DNA of 64,000 bases from Bacillus sp. NEB1478 (GTDB lineage: Bacteria; Bacillota; Bacilli; Bacillales; Fictibacillaceae). Below the pieces are notes generated by a model, which saw only the letters and a program-made list of their open reading frames with translations, searched no databases and had not been told where the DNA came from. Made by a program: the position numbers and the translations under genes. The stretch is taken from positions 1,178,001 through 1,242,000 of the forward strand of contig NZ_CP134049.1 in the NCBI RefSeq assembly GCF_031582965.1, read 5' to 3'. This document shows, one piece after another, positions 51,807 to 60,461 of the stretch (within the stretch, counting starts at the first letter, position 1; each line of letters begins with the position of its first letter).

Positions 51807-52301
51807 GTGAACATTCAAAGACTGTTTTCAATGCAAAAGGAACTAAATAACCGGATTGTTAAAGAACATCAACTTAACAATGAAGATTTATATGAAAAAA
51901 GACGATTAGCATTCCTTGTTGAACTGGGAGAGCTTGCAAATGAAACAAGATGTTTTAAGTATTGGAGTACAAAATCGCCATCTCTAAAAGAGACCATTTT
52001 AGAAGAATATGTTGATGGCTTGCATTTTGTATTATCAATAGGGATTGATTTGGAAATTACTGATATTCAGCTGCCAGATGAGGTAAAACTGCAAACAAAA
52101 ATGGACAATATAGAATTGACGGACGTTTTTTTATCTTTATATCAAGCGGGATCCAAAAAGCTGTCTATAAATGAGTTTGTATTATTTTTTGAGGATTTCA
52201 TGGGGCTAGGTTCAAAGCTTAAGTTTAGTTATGAGGAGATTGAAGCGGCATACCTTGAAAAAAATCTTGTAAATCATGAGCGTCAAAATTCTGGATATTA
52301 A
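51807..52301 (+). CDS. dimeric (all-alpha) dUTP diphosphatase
   Basis: All-alpha NTP pyrophosphatases of this family hydrolyse dUTP to dUMP and PPi, keeping uracil out of DNA and supplying dUMP. The metal-binding motif ELGELANE (Glu39, Glu42) and the later EEYVDGLHFVLSIG are the family E-x2-E and E-x2-D pairs. Length is about 164 residues. GTG at 51807 follows AGGGGA at 6 nt and gives MNIQRLFSMQKEL, the usual start; ATG at 51786 adds seven residues. It lies between R1 copy G and sspI. Confidence 0.82.
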   Translation: MNIQRLFSMQKELNNRIVKEHQLNNEDLYEKRRLAFLVELGELANETRCFKYWSTKSPSLKETILEEYVDGLHFVLSIGIDLEITDIQLPDEVKLQTKMDNIELTDVFLSLYQAGSKKLSINEFVLFFEDFMGLGSKLKFSYEEIEAAYLEKNLVNHERQNSGY

Positions 52302-52304
52302 TAA

Positions 52305-52332
52305 AATAAAACCCGGAGAACCGGGTTTTATT
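52305..52332. terminator. bidirectional terminator between the dUTPase gene and sspI
   Basis: AATAAAACCCGG (52305-52316) pairs perfectly with CCGGGTTTTATT (52321-52332) around AGAA. A/T runs on both sides suit convergent genes. Confidence 0.85.
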
Positions 52333-52534
52333 TTAAACCATTAGATAAAGTGGTTAAGATTTCTTCTTTTTTTTGCTCGTCTGAATTTTTCCAGATTACT
52401 TCAAAAAGGACACCAAGACCAGGTAGCATTTTTTCTTCTCCGCTTTCGATCGCATCTACAATTGTATCCTGCAGCTGTTCTTTATTATTTCCTGTAACGT
52501 TATGCAATACTGCTTTTCTTAAATCAAGATTCAT
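52328..52534 (-). CDS. sspI: small acid-soluble spore protein SspI
   Basis: The 68-residue protein [50 protein letters not shown] is SspI, a minor small acid-soluble protein made in the forespore. Its full length and the [14 protein letters not shown] block match the family. Its promoter should be forespore-specific (sigma-G); I did not see a clear one. A GAGGTG site lies upstream of the ATG. Its position before ysgA-pheST is as in B. subtilis. Confidence 0.94.
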   Translation of the reverse strand: MNLDLRKAVLHNVTGNNKEQLQDTIVDAIESGEEKMLPGLGVLFEVIWKNSDEQKKEEILTTLSNGLK

Positions 52535-52640
52535 TGGATAAGCACCTCTATTAATTTTTTTCTTTTTTTATTGTGTACGTTTTGTACTTATTTTATGAAT
52601 GAATAATAAATATTTTATGATTTAAAGGAGTTAATTCAAT

Positions 52641-53405
52641 ATGAAGTACATTGAATCCGAATCAAATCCATCCATTAAACAGTGGAAAAAATTACATACT
52701 AAAAAAGAGAGGGAGAAAACAGGGACATTTTTATTGGAAGGACCCCATCTTGTAGAGGAAGCCATATCTTCTGGAGCAAAGTTAGTGCATATTATTATTG
52801 AAGAGAACTTTGAAATACAAGAAGATTGGTTAAAAGAAAAATTTATTTTATGGTCAGTTTCTTCAAAATTAATGAAAATGCTATCTGAAACAGAGAAACC
52901 TCAAGGGATTATTGCTGTTTGTGAAATGCAGCCAGAACCTGATGAATTGTTAAAAGAAAATGGTCGTTATTTATTTGTTGATGGCGTCCAAGATCCAGGT
53001 AATCTTGGGACAATTATTCGCACCGCAGATAGTGCTGGTTTGAATGGTGTTATTTTGGGTGAAGGTACCGCCGATCTTTATAATGGGAAAACAGTTCGTT
53101 CTACACAAGGGTCTCTCTTTCATTTGCCAATTGTAAAAAGAGATCTCCAAACCGCTTTATATGAATGTAAATCGTTAAATATTCCAGTGTATTCGACATC
53201 ACTCCAAAATGCGGTTGATATGAGAGAAGTTCCAGAGTCGGATGGATTTGCTTTAATTGTAGGTAATGAGGGTGCAGGTGTTCAGCAATCACTGCAGAAT
53301 GAATCAACGATGAATGTCAAAATACCGATTTTCGGTAAGGCCGAATCTTTGAACGTCTCAGTAGCTACAGGTATTCTTCTTTATGAACTTCAACGTAAAA
53401 GATAA
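52641..53405 (+). CDS. ysgA: SpoU/TrmH family RNA methyltransferase YsgA
   Basis: The protein belongs to the SPOUT class of SAM-dependent RNA 2'-O-methyltransferases. The N-terminal substrate-binding region (about 1-95, KKEREKTGTFLLEGPHLVEEAISSG) precedes the knot domain with DGVQDPGNLGTIIRTADSAGLNGVIL (about 114-139), IVGNEGAGVQ and IPIFGKAESLNVSVATGILLYE, the usual motifs 1-3. The target nucleotide is unknown. AAAGGAG lies upstream of the ATG. It sits before the pheS T-box. Confidence 0.92.
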   Translation: MKYIESESNPSIKQWKKLHTKKEREKTGTFLLEGPHLVEEAISSGAKLVHIIIEENFEIQEDWLKEKFILWSVSSKLMKMLSETEKPQGIIAVCEMQPEPDELLKENGRYLFVDGVQDPGNLGTIIRTADSAGLNGVILGEGTADLYNGKTVRSTQGSLFHLPIVKRDLQTALYECKSLNIPVYSTSLQNAVDMREVPESDGFALIVGNEGAGVQQSLQNESTMNVKIPIFGKAESLNVSVATGILLYELQRKR

Positions 53406-53434
53406 CCTTTTTCGGGCAATATACGTGAGATGCG

Positions 53435-53464
53435 TTGCAATTTCTAATTTTTATCATATATAAT
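53435..53464 (+). promoter_or_regulatory. promoter of the pheS T-box transcript
   Basis: TTGCAA (53435-53440), an 18-bp spacer and TATAAT (53459-53464) predict a start near 53471. Confidence 0.6.
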
Positions 53465-53470
53465 GGAACA

Positions 53471-53729
53471 AGACCAAATGAAAATAAAATAATAACGTTG
53501 ATGGAGAATAGTAAATAAACAACCGCCAATTAGGGAGGAAATGTCCAGGACTGCAAGCATTTCTTTGGTAGGGGTTATCGAATTCACTCCTGAGTTGTCA
53601 CCTGAAAAATACGAGTAGGGCTGACCGGTGAAGAGCCGTTACTTTAATGAAGTGAACAGTGTTTTTAATCATTGTTAAATTGGGTGGTACCGCGAACTCC
53701 TCGTCCCTTATTGGATGAGGAGTTTTTTA
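53471..53729 (+). promoter_or_regulatory. T-box leader of pheST (phenylalanine specific)
   Basis: The T-box motif TTGGGTGGTACCGCG (53680-53694) is followed by the terminator AACTCCTC/GAGGAGTT (53695-53702/53717-53724) and T run. Stem I includes AATTAGGGAGGAAATG, and the specifier loop carries TTC (53583-53585), a Phe codon, followed by A. Uncharged tRNA-Phe would activate pheST. Confidence 0.9.
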
Positions 53730-53751
53730 TATTTAAAGGAGGGGTTGTAAG

Positions 53752-54786
53752 GTGAAAGAACGTTTAGAAGCCTTAAAATTGGAAGCAATCGGAAAAATAC
53801 AAGAAAGCCATGATCTTAAAGACCTGCAAGCTGTTAAAATATCTTACTTAGGGAAAAAAGGTCCCATTACTGAAGTGTTAAAAGGAATGGGGAAATTATC
53901 AGCAGAAGAAAGACCTGTTATTGGGGCTTATGCAAATGAAGTAAGAGACAGTATTCAGCTTGAAATAGATAAAAAGCAAGCCACTCTAGAAGAAGCTGCG
54001 ATTTCCGAAAAATTAGCGAAAGAAATGCTGGATGTAACATTGCCTGGAAGACCGGTGAAACATGGGAATGCTCATCCCCTTACATCAGTAGTTACTGAAA
54101 TTGAAGATTTATTTTTAAGCATGGGCTTTACGATTGCAGAAGGTCCTGAAGTAGAAACAGATTACTATAACTTTGAGGCGCTTAATTTACCGAAAAACCA
54201 TCCTGCCCGTGATATGCAAGATTCGTTCTTCATTACAGAAGATATCTTGCTTCGAACACAAACATCACCTGTGCAGGCGAGAACAATGGAAATGCACGAA
54301 GGAACAGGACCGGTAAAAATTATTTCTCCTGGTAAAGTGTATCGACGTGATAATGATGATGCGACACATTCTCATCAATTTATGCAAATTGAAGGTTTAG
54401 TCGTTGACCGTAATGTTCGTCTTAGCGACTTAAAAGGAGTTCTAGAAACATTTGCTAAGAAAATGTTTGGTGAAGATCGCAAAATCAGATTACGCCCAAG
54501 CTTTTTCCCTTTTACAGAGCCGTCCGTTGAAATGGATATTTCTTGCTTTAAGTGCAGTGGAAAAGGCTGTTCAATTTGTAAGCAAACAGGCTGGATTGAA
54601 ATTTTAGGAGCAGGTATGGTACATCCAAACGTCCTTGAAATGGCAGGTTTCGATTCTAAAGAATATACAGGCTTTGCATTTGGTATGGGTCCAGAGCGTA
54701 TCGCGATGCTTAAGTACGGAATAGATGATATCCGTCATTTTTATGCGAATGATATCCGGTTCTTAAAACAATTCAAAAATGTGTAA
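53752..54786 (+). CDS. pheS: phenylalanyl-tRNA synthetase alpha subunit
   Basis: PheS is the catalytic subunit of the alpha2-beta2 enzyme. The N-terminal coiled coil (about 1-85) is followed by class II motifs: GHAHPLT-like [70 protein letters not shown] and the motif 3 [23 protein letters not shown] small Cys cluster ([17 protein letters not shown], about 264-280) is present. GTG at 53752 follows AAAGGAGGGG. pheT follows after 17 bp. Confidence 0.97.
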   Translation: MKERLEALKLEAIGKIQESHDLKDLQAVKISYLGKKGPITEVLKGMGKLSAEERPVIGAYANEVRDSIQLEIDKKQATLEEAAISEKLAKEMLDVTLPGRPVKHGNAHPLTSVVTEIEDLFLSMGFTIAEGPEVETDYYNFEALNLPKNHPARDMQDSFFITEDILLRTQTSPVQARTMEMHEGTGPVKIISPGKVYRRDNDDATHSHQFMQIEGLVVDRNVRLSDLKGVLETFAKKMFGEDRKIRLRPSFFPFTEPSVEMDISCFKCSGKGCSICKQTGWIEILGAGMVHPNVLEMAGFDSKEYTGFAFGMGPERIAMLKYGIDDIRHFYANDIRFLKQFKNV

Positions 54787-54803
54787 ACGGGGGAGGATTT
54801 AAA

Positions 54804-57227
54804 TTGTTAGTATCTTATAACTGGCTAAAAGAATATGTAAATGTAGAAATTAGTCCTGCAGATTTAGCAGATAAAATAACGAAAAGCGGTATTGAAGTTG
54901 AAGTTGTTGAAGCATTAAACAAAGGGGTTAGCGGAGTTGTTGTAGGGCATGTCCTTGAATGCATTCAGCATCCAAATGCTGATAAACTGAGAGTATGCAA
55001 AGTGGATATCGGACAAGAAGAAGTTTCACAAATCGTTTGTGGAGCACCAAACGTTGCTGAAGGACAAAGAGTTGCAGTAGCTGTTCCTGGTGCTGTTCTT
55101 CCAGGAAACTTTAAAATTAAAAAAGCAAAGCTGCGTGGGGAAGAGTCATTAGGTATGATCTGCTCTCTGCAGGAATTGGGTATCGACACAAAACTTGTAG
55201 CAAAAGAATATTCCAGTGGAATCTTTGTAATGCCGTCTGATGCTGTACCTGGAAGTGATGCGCTCGAATATTTAAATCTTCATGACCATGTTCTAGAGCT
55301 TGGACTAACACCGAATCGAGCGGATTGTTTAAATATGTTGGGTGTAGCCTATGAAGTGGCAGCTATTTTAAATCAAGAAGTGAAAACACCTAGTCAATCA
55401 ATAACAAATTCTGAAAATAAGGCTGAAGATTTTATTTCAGTCAGTATCGAATCGTATGAAGATAATCCTTATTACGGAGCGATGATTATTCGTGATGTAA
55501 AAATCGGTCCTTCTCCGATATGGATGCAAAATCGTCTGATGGCTTCAGGAATACGTCCAATTAATAACGTTGTGGATATTACGAACTTTGTCCTGCTAGA
55601 ATATGGTCAGCCATTGCATGCATTTGATTATAACCGTCTAGGTTCTGAAGAAATCGTTGTACGCCGTGCAAAATCAGAGGAAACGATTCAAACGCTGGAT
55701 AATCAGAATCGAACATTAAAAGATACACATCTTGTTATAACAAATGGTAAAGAACCGATCGCAGTTGCTGGTGTTATGGGCGGTGCAACAAGTGAAGTTC
55801 AAGCTGATACAACAAACATCTTGTTAGAAGCAGCTTATTTTGCTTCTAGCCGTGTAAGAACAGCGTCGAAAGATCTTGGGTTAAGAAGTGAAGCGAGCTC
55901 TAGATATGAAAAAGGAATTGATCGAAACCGTGTATTTGCAGCTGCGATGAGAGCAGCAAGCTTAATGTCTGAAATTGCTGGCGGAAAAGTAGCAGAGGGA
56001 ATTGTTGAAGCAGGGAAGCGTGAAGTAAGTACGTACTCTGTAAAAATGTCTGTTTCTAGAATGAATAACTTGCTTGGTACGTTGATTACAGTAGAACAAA
56101 CTGCAGCGATTTTTGATCGATTAGGTTTCTCTTATAAAACAGACAACGATGAATTTGATGTAATTATTCCTTCAAGAAGACCTGATATTACGATAGAAGC
56201 AGATTTAATCGAAGAAGTTGGAAGAATTTACGGTTATGATCGTATTCCTACGACTTTCCTTTTAACTGAAGCACGTCCAGGCGGATTATCTGAAAGTCAG
56301 GCTAAAAGACGTAATATCCGTAAATATTTTGAAGGGGCAGGTTTATTCCAAGCGGTAACTTATGCTTTAACAACTCCTGATAAATCAAGAAAGTTTTCAT
56401 TTAGCGGACAAAAAGTTTATCCGATTTCTGTTGCTCATCCAATGAGTGAAGAACGCAGTACATTGCGAATGAGTTTGTTACCTCAGCTCCTCGAAGTGGT
56501 TCAATATAACCGCAATCGTTCGATGGAAGATCTTGCAGTTTATGAAATGGGCTCAGTTTTTGTTAATCGCCAAGAATCGTTAACAGAGTTGCCTGAAGAG
56601 TATGTATTTGTTTCGGGTGCGATTACTGGGTTGTTTAATGAACATTTATGGCAAGGTGAGAAAAGAGCATCCGATTTCTTCTTACTGAAGGGAATTCTAG
56701 AAGGATTAATGACCGAGTTGAATCTTTCTGAGCGTATCACATATGAAGCAGGTCAAATTGAAAATATGCATCCTGGACGAACAGCAGTTGTAAAACTTGA
56801 TGGTATTCCAGTTGGATTCTTAGGACAGCTGCATCCAGCAATTCAAAAAGAATTGGATATGAAAGATACGTTTGTGTTTGAACTGAATGCCTCTATTTTA
56901 ATTGATGCAAAGACAGATCAAACCGTTTATCAAACATTGCCGCGCTATCCTTCTATTACACGTGACATAGCATTAGTAGTAGATAAAGAGCTGCCATCAG
57001 GTGATCTATTTACCGTAATCCAAGCAGCTGGCGGTGAATTGTTAAAAGAAGTAAATCTTTTTGATTTATATGAAGGTGAAAGAATGGAAGAAGGGAAAAA
57101 ATCCCTTGCTTTCTCTCTAAAATACTTTGATCCAGAACGTACATTAACTGATGAAGAAGTTGTTGCAGCGCATGATCGTGTTCTTAAAAGCTTAGAGGAA
57201 CGATTCGGTGCTCAGTTAAGAAAATAA
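54804..57227 (+). CDS. pheT: phenylalanyl-tRNA synthetase beta subunit
   Basis: PheT binds tRNA and edits mischarged Tyr. The 807-residue protein has the N-terminal tRNA-binding/EMAP domain (about 40-150, VVVGHVLECIQHPNADKLRVCKVDIG), the B3/4 editing region (around 210-400), B5 (about 405-475) and the C-terminal ferredoxin-fold FDX-ACB domain (YQTLPRYPSITRDIALVVDKELPSGDLFTVI...EERFGAQLRK). The start is TTG at 54804 behind GGGGGAGGA. The operon ends in a long perfect terminator. Confidence 0.97.
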   Translation: MLVSYNWLKEYVNVEISPADLADKITKSGIEVEVVEALNKGVSGVVVGHVLECIQHPNADKLRVCKVDIGQEEVSQIVCGAPNVAEGQRVAVAVPGAVLPGNFKIKKAKLRGEESLGMICSLQELGIDTKLVAKEYSSGIFVMPSDAVPGSDALEYLNLHDHVLELGLTPNRADCLNMLGVAYEVAAILNQEVKTPSQSITNSENKAEDFISVSIESYEDNPYYGAMIIRDVKIGPSPIWMQNRLMASGIRPINNVVDITNFVLLEYGQPLHAFDYNRLGSEEIVVRRAKSEETIQTLDNQNRTLKDTHLVITNGKEPIAVAGVMGGATSEVQADTTNILLEAAYFASSRVRTASKDLGLRSEASSRYEKGIDRNRVFAAAMRAASLMSEIAGGKVAEGIVEAGKREVSTYSVKMSVSRMNNLLGTLITVEQTAAIFDRLGFSYKTDNDEFDVIIPSRRPDITIEADLIEEVGRIYGYDRIPTTFLLTEARPGGLSESQAKRRNIRKYFEGAGLFQAVTYALTTPDKSRKFSFSGQKVYPISVAHPMSEERSTLRMSLLPQLLEVVQYNRNRSMEDLAVYEMGSVFVNRQESLTELPEEYVFVSGAITGLFNEHLWQGEKRASDFFLLKGILEGLMTELNLSERITYEAGQIENMHPGRTAVVKLDGIPVGFLGQLHPAIQKELDMKDTFVFELNASILIDAKTDQTVYQTLPRYPSITRDIALVVDKELPSGDLFTVIQAAGGELLKEVNLFDLYEGERMEEGKKSLAFSLKYFDPERTLTDEEVVAAHDRVLKSLEERFGAQLRK

Positions 57228-57230
57228 TAA

Positions 57231-57286
57231 AAAAAGAACTGGTCCACCAAGGTGAGATTTAACCTTGAGGACCAGTTCTTTTTTAT
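57231..57286 (+). terminator. Rho-independent terminator after pheST
   Basis: GAACTGGTCC pairs with GGACCAGTTC, with CAAGGT/ACCTTG inside, and is bordered by A and T runs. Confidence 0.9.
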
Positions 57287-57288
57287 TT

Positions 57289-57540
57289 GCTGTTTTCGTA
57301 AACTATGTTGTTTTTGAATGAGGAGTCTTGAAGTCAAAAAGCACCTTATTAGCCCATCTCCCCTTTTCCTTGTCGGGGCTGTATAAACCGTTTTCGCTTT
57401 CATAATTCCCACTCATCTTGTAGGACAAGGAAAGCAACGGCAGCAATACATCGCACGAAGAAAATGTAATTTTCATTTTCGAGGAGTCTTGCTCTTCCTT
57501 TCCTATTAATTGTTCAAAGAAGAACACTCTTTAGAAAGGC
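57289..57540 (-). repeat. R1 intergenic repeat, copy H1 (inverted, partial)
   Basis: It reads in reverse: the GCTGTTTTCG end, then AGGACAAGGAAAGCAACGGC, then TACATCGCACGAAGAAAATG and CATTTTCGAGGAGTCT, the inverted internal module of copies A, C and F. A segment near 57355-57385 (CCCATCTCCCC, TTGTCGGGGCTG) is the reverse of 15625-15660 in copy A. The right core is missing. Confidence 0.65.
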
Positions 57541-57759
57541 TTTTTTTTAAAAGATTGCTACTTCTAGTGCATTTTTGTAATTTGACAACAATGGCAAGTT
57601 GATTGGAGTGCAAGGTGCGAGACTCCTGCGGGACAGGCGGGCAGGTGAGACACTTAAAAGTGAAACGTCCGAATGTGGCTCACCGCCTGCCCCGCGAAAA
57701 GCGAGCATCCTGGAACGGAGATCAACTTCTTCAATGACAGCAAAAATGCGGTAACAGCT
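57534..57759 (+). repeat. R1 intergenic repeat, copy H2 (short form)
   Basis: Left end TTTAAAAGATTGCTACTTC; GTTGATTGGAGTGCAAGG; GCGGGACAGGCGG (57628-57640) pairs with CCGCCTGCCCCGC (57683-57695) with one mismatch; ATCAAC at 57721-57726; end near GTAACAGC. It reaches the stop of the YtxH-like gene. Confidence 0.8.
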
Positions 57760-58323
57760 TTAGTTGTGGCTGCCGTAATTACTTTGAGAAGTATAGCCGG
57801 CAGCAACTGCCTCTTGATCACTTTTCAAAGAAGTGCCAGTGTTATAATGCTTCAAACTGTTATCTTCATGTTCTGGATCATTTGTATTAATAGAATTTCC
57901 CGCAAGTTCTCCTCCTGCTTCTTTAACTTTTGTACTGATATTGCTAAGGTCGCCTTTTGCTTCCTTAAAAGTTGATATTGCCTCACTAGAAACTTCTTTT
58001 AGCACATTGATATTTCCAAAAGTGCTGTTCACCCGCTGGTAAAGGTCCTGAGCTTCTTCAATTGCTTCTTTTAATGTGTTGGAGGCATTTTTGAACTGGC
58101 TAATCATCTGATCTTTAACCTCATTTGGATTTTCCTTGACTTCCGTTAACATCTTACTCGAAGTATCCTTCAATCCAACTGCTGTATGTTTCACTTTAGA
58201 TCTCGTGTTACGATCGATCAAAGCTAAGGCTCCTCCAACAAGGCCACCAATAATAATTCCTTTTAGCAGCATGCTGTTTTGCTCATTTTGATATCCTGTA
58301 TGTCCAGTTACAGATTCACTCAT
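57760..58323 (-). CDS. YtxH-like domain protein
   Basis: The 187-residue protein has a short N terminus, one glycine-rich membrane helix (about 20-37, MLLKGIIIGGLVGGALALIDR) and a long charged helical region (about 45-150) with coiled-coil character, as in YtxH-like stress proteins. The C-terminal tail is hydrophilic (about 150-187). The role is unknown. ATG at 58323 follows GAGGAGG at 7 nt; the upstream ATG at 58374 is unlikely. Its 3' end abuts R1 copy H2. It lies between pheT and rnhC. Confidence 0.75.
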   Translation of the reverse strand: MSESVTGHTGYQNEQNSMLLKGIIIGGLVGGALALIDRNTRSKVKHTAVGLKDTSSKMLTEVKENPNEVKDQMISQFKNASNTLKEAIEEAQDLYQRVNSTFGNINVLKEVSSEAISTFKEAKGDLSNISTKVKEAGGELAGNSINTNDPEHEDNSLKHYNTGTSLKSDQEAVAAGYTSQSNYGSHN

Positions 58324-58427
58324 AATGAAACCTCCTCTATTAAAATGTACTGTAACTAGGAAATTCCCTTTCAATTGAAAATTAAACGTTGTATGGTTCT
58401 ATTCGAATATGAATGCTAAAGGATAAC

Positions 58428-58482
58428 AAAAAAGAAGCATGATTCTAAATGGCGTTTTCAAGTGCCTTTAGATCATTGCTTC
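58428..58482 (-). terminator. Rho-independent terminator of rnhC
   Basis: On the minus strand GAAGCAATGATCTAAA pairs with TTTAGAATCATGCTTC with a mismatch and is followed by TTTTTT (the A run at 58428-58433). Confidence 0.8.
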
Positions 58483-58490
58483 ATAAAATA

Positions 58491-59435
58491 CTAAAGTCTC
58501 TTTTTCTTTAACAGATTCAGTGCTTTTTGCGTGTTTGCAAAATGCTTTTTTGTAAGAGTATTTAAAATTTTTTCACCATGCTTTTCAATTAATTCAGCAG
58601 CTTTAACGTCTACATGCGTGCCAGCGCCTTTAGGAAGAACCGTATTAAATTGAGAACCGAGTTCATCCATTTCTTTTAAAAAACTATATCTGGCTAAAAT
58701 GGATGCTGCAGCTACGGATAGATGAATGGATTCCCCTTTTGTTGAAAAATATAATCCTTCTTTTAACAAGTTTTGTTCATTCTTCAAATAGTTAAAATAA
58801 ACCCCTGGTTCACAAAATTGATCAATCAAGATTCCATCTAGCTTCTTACCTTCGATTTTTTCTTTTACATTTTGGAGAGCACGATTATGAAGAATTGCTT
58901 TAATTTTTCCTTGCGTCATGCCTTTTTGCTGTAGTGCATTGTATTTCTCGTTCGGAAGCACTAGTAAACTATATGGAATTGTATGAATAAGCTCCTTTGC
59001 AATCTGCACAATTTGTTTGTCATTTAGATTTTTTGAATCTTTTACTCCCAATTCTTTTACGAGCTCCAGCTGTTCAGAAGATACATAAGCAGCAACAACT
59101 GTCATTGGTCCAAAATAATCGCCAGTTCCTACTTCATCACTTCCTATTATCGATAATGCTGCTATATTCGGAGGCGGTGCATATCCGTGCACGGGTTTAG
59201 ATGCCGTCTTTTTTTCTTTCGATGGTGCGAGCTTCCCGGCATAATTTTGTGAGGCTTCTTCAGCGCGTTTTCCTTGAAATAGAACTTTTCCAGATTGATA
59301 GGCAGTAATCGTACATTCGGTTATCTTCGCAGTAAAAATTGCACCAGGAGGCGTCTTATCTTGTATAGAAGATGATAGCTCATTCTTCATGGCTAAAATC
59401 TCACTATTCGTCATCTTTTTAACTACATGAGCCAT
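58491..59435 (-). CDS. rnhC: ribonuclease HIII
   Basis: RNase HIII removes RNA from RNA-DNA hybrids. The N-terminal TBP-like substrate-binding domain (about 1-85) precedes the catalytic domain with IGSDEVGTGDYFGPMTVVAAYV (about 96-117), GVKDSKNLND and LSVAAASILARYSFL; the acidic residues are in place. Length 314 is usual. On the reverse strand AAAGGGG lies about 8 nt before the ATG. It is divergent from zapA. Confidence 0.95.
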   Translation of the reverse strand: MAHVVKKMTNSEILAMKNELSSSIQDKTPPGAIFTAKITECTITAYQSGKVLFQGKRAEEASQNYAGKLAPSKEKKTASKPVHGYAPPPNIAALSIIGSDEVGTGDYFGPMTVVAAYVSSEQLELVKELGVKDSKNLNDKQIVQIAKELIHTIPYSLLVLPNEKYNALQQKGMTQGKIKAILHNRALQNVKEKIEGKKLDGILIDQFCEPGVYFNYLKNEQNLLKEGLYFSTKGESIHLSVAAASILARYSFLKEMDELGSQFNTVLPKGAGTHVDVKAAELIEKHGEKILNTLTKKHFANTQKALNLLKKKRL

Positions 59436-59589
59436 TAAGTAATCCCCTTTATGCGATTTTTTCCAATATTATCAAAAAAATCGACGAGTTTAGACAGAAA
59501 CGTTTTCAAGTATGTCATATATTTGTTAAGATAAAGAATAGAGTAATCATCAGCGATGCATAGATCCTTTTTGATAAGGAGGTTTTTTC

Positions 59590-59853
59590 GTGGCGGAAGA
59601 CAAAAATAAAAACCGTACAACGGTCGAGATCTATGGACAGCGGTATGTAATAGCAGGGACCGAAACTTCCAGCCATATTCATTTAGTAGCTGATAAGGTA
59701 GATTTGAAAATGAGAGAGATTCAAGCTCATAATCGGTTTCTTGATACAAAACAGCTTGCTGTTCTTACAGCAGTAAATACAATGAGTGAATATTTAAAGA
59801 TTAAAGAAGAGCTAAAAAAATTGCAACAAAAGATTGGAAAAGAGGAAAGTTAA
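59590..59853 (+). CDS. zapA: cell division protein ZapA
   Basis: ZapA binds FtsZ filaments and promotes Z-ring assembly. The 87-residue protein has the ZapA-type beta-hairpin head (RTTVEIYGQRYVIAGTETSSHI) and a C-terminal coiled coil (about 45-87, NTMSEYLKIKEELKKLQQKIGK). GTG at 59590 follows AAGGAGG. cvpA starts one base after its stop, so the genes are coupled. Confidence 0.93.
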   Translation: MAEDKNKNRTTVEIYGQRYVIAGTETSSHIHLVADKVDLKMREIQAHNRFLDTKQLAVLTAVNTMSEYLKIKEELKKLQQKIGKEES

Positions 59854-59854
59854 T

Positions 59855-60391
59855 ATGCTTGATTTTATTTTATTCATTATTTTATTATTTGGGTTTTTAA
59901 TTGGATTAAAGCGTGGTTTTATTATGCAGCTTGTACATTTAATCGGGTTTGTTGCTGCATATATTGTTGCTTATCTTTATTATGACGATCTTGCACCAAA
60001 ACTGGAGCTTTGGATTCCATATCCGTCATCAAATAATGGTTCTGTGTCCTTTTTATTAAACAGTATCTCACTTGAACAAGCTTATTATAATGCGATAGCA
60101 TTTGCTATTTTGTTTTTCGCAACAAAAATTATCCTGCAGATTCTTGGATCAATGCTGGATTTCTTAGCACATCTTCCATTGCTTCATACTGTTAATCGGT
60201 GGCTTGGCGGTTTATTAGGATTTATTGAAATCTACCTCATTGTTTTTATTTTGCTTTATGTTGCAACACTAGTGCCGATCGGAAATTTCCAAACTTATTA
60301 TGAAAATTCATGGATTGCACAGGGAATGGTTAAAAACACACCGGTATTTTCAGAGGCTGTAAAGGAAATGTGGATGAAACATATGGCGTAA
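59855..60391 (+). CDS. yshB: CvpA family membrane protein (YshB)
   Basis: The 178-residue protein has four membrane helices and the CvpA pattern: MLDFILFIILLFGFLIGLKRGFIMQLVHLIGFVAAYIVAYLYY and VNRWLGGLLGFIEIYLIVFILLYVATLVPIG. CvpA proteins are tied to envelope stress in other bacteria; the function in Bacillus is unknown. ATG at 59855 is one base from the zapA stop. A terminator follows at 60391. Confidence 0.9.
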   Translation: MLDFILFIILLFGFLIGLKRGFIMQLVHLIGFVAAYIVAYLYYDDLAPKLELWIPYPSSNNGSVSFLLNSISLEQAYYNAIAFAILFFATKIILQILGSMLDFLAHLPLLHTVNRWLGGLLGFIEIYLIVFILLYVATLVPIGNFQTYYENSWIAQGMVKNTPVFSEAVKEMWMKHMA

Positions 60392-60417
60392 AACTTCTCC
60401 ATTTCTGGGGAAGTTTT
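60391..60417 (+). terminator. Rho-independent terminator after yshB
   Basis: AACTTCTCC pairs with GGGGAAGTT with one wobble, followed by five T. Confidence 0.8.
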
Positions 60418-60461
60418 TGCTTTATCTGGTATTTAAGGTTCACTAGGAGAGGAAGGTCATA

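Noticed and set aside
57673..57975. 100-codon + strand frame overlapping the YtxH-like gene
   Set aside because: It is antisense to a gene with good SD and domain pattern, and begins inside a repeat.
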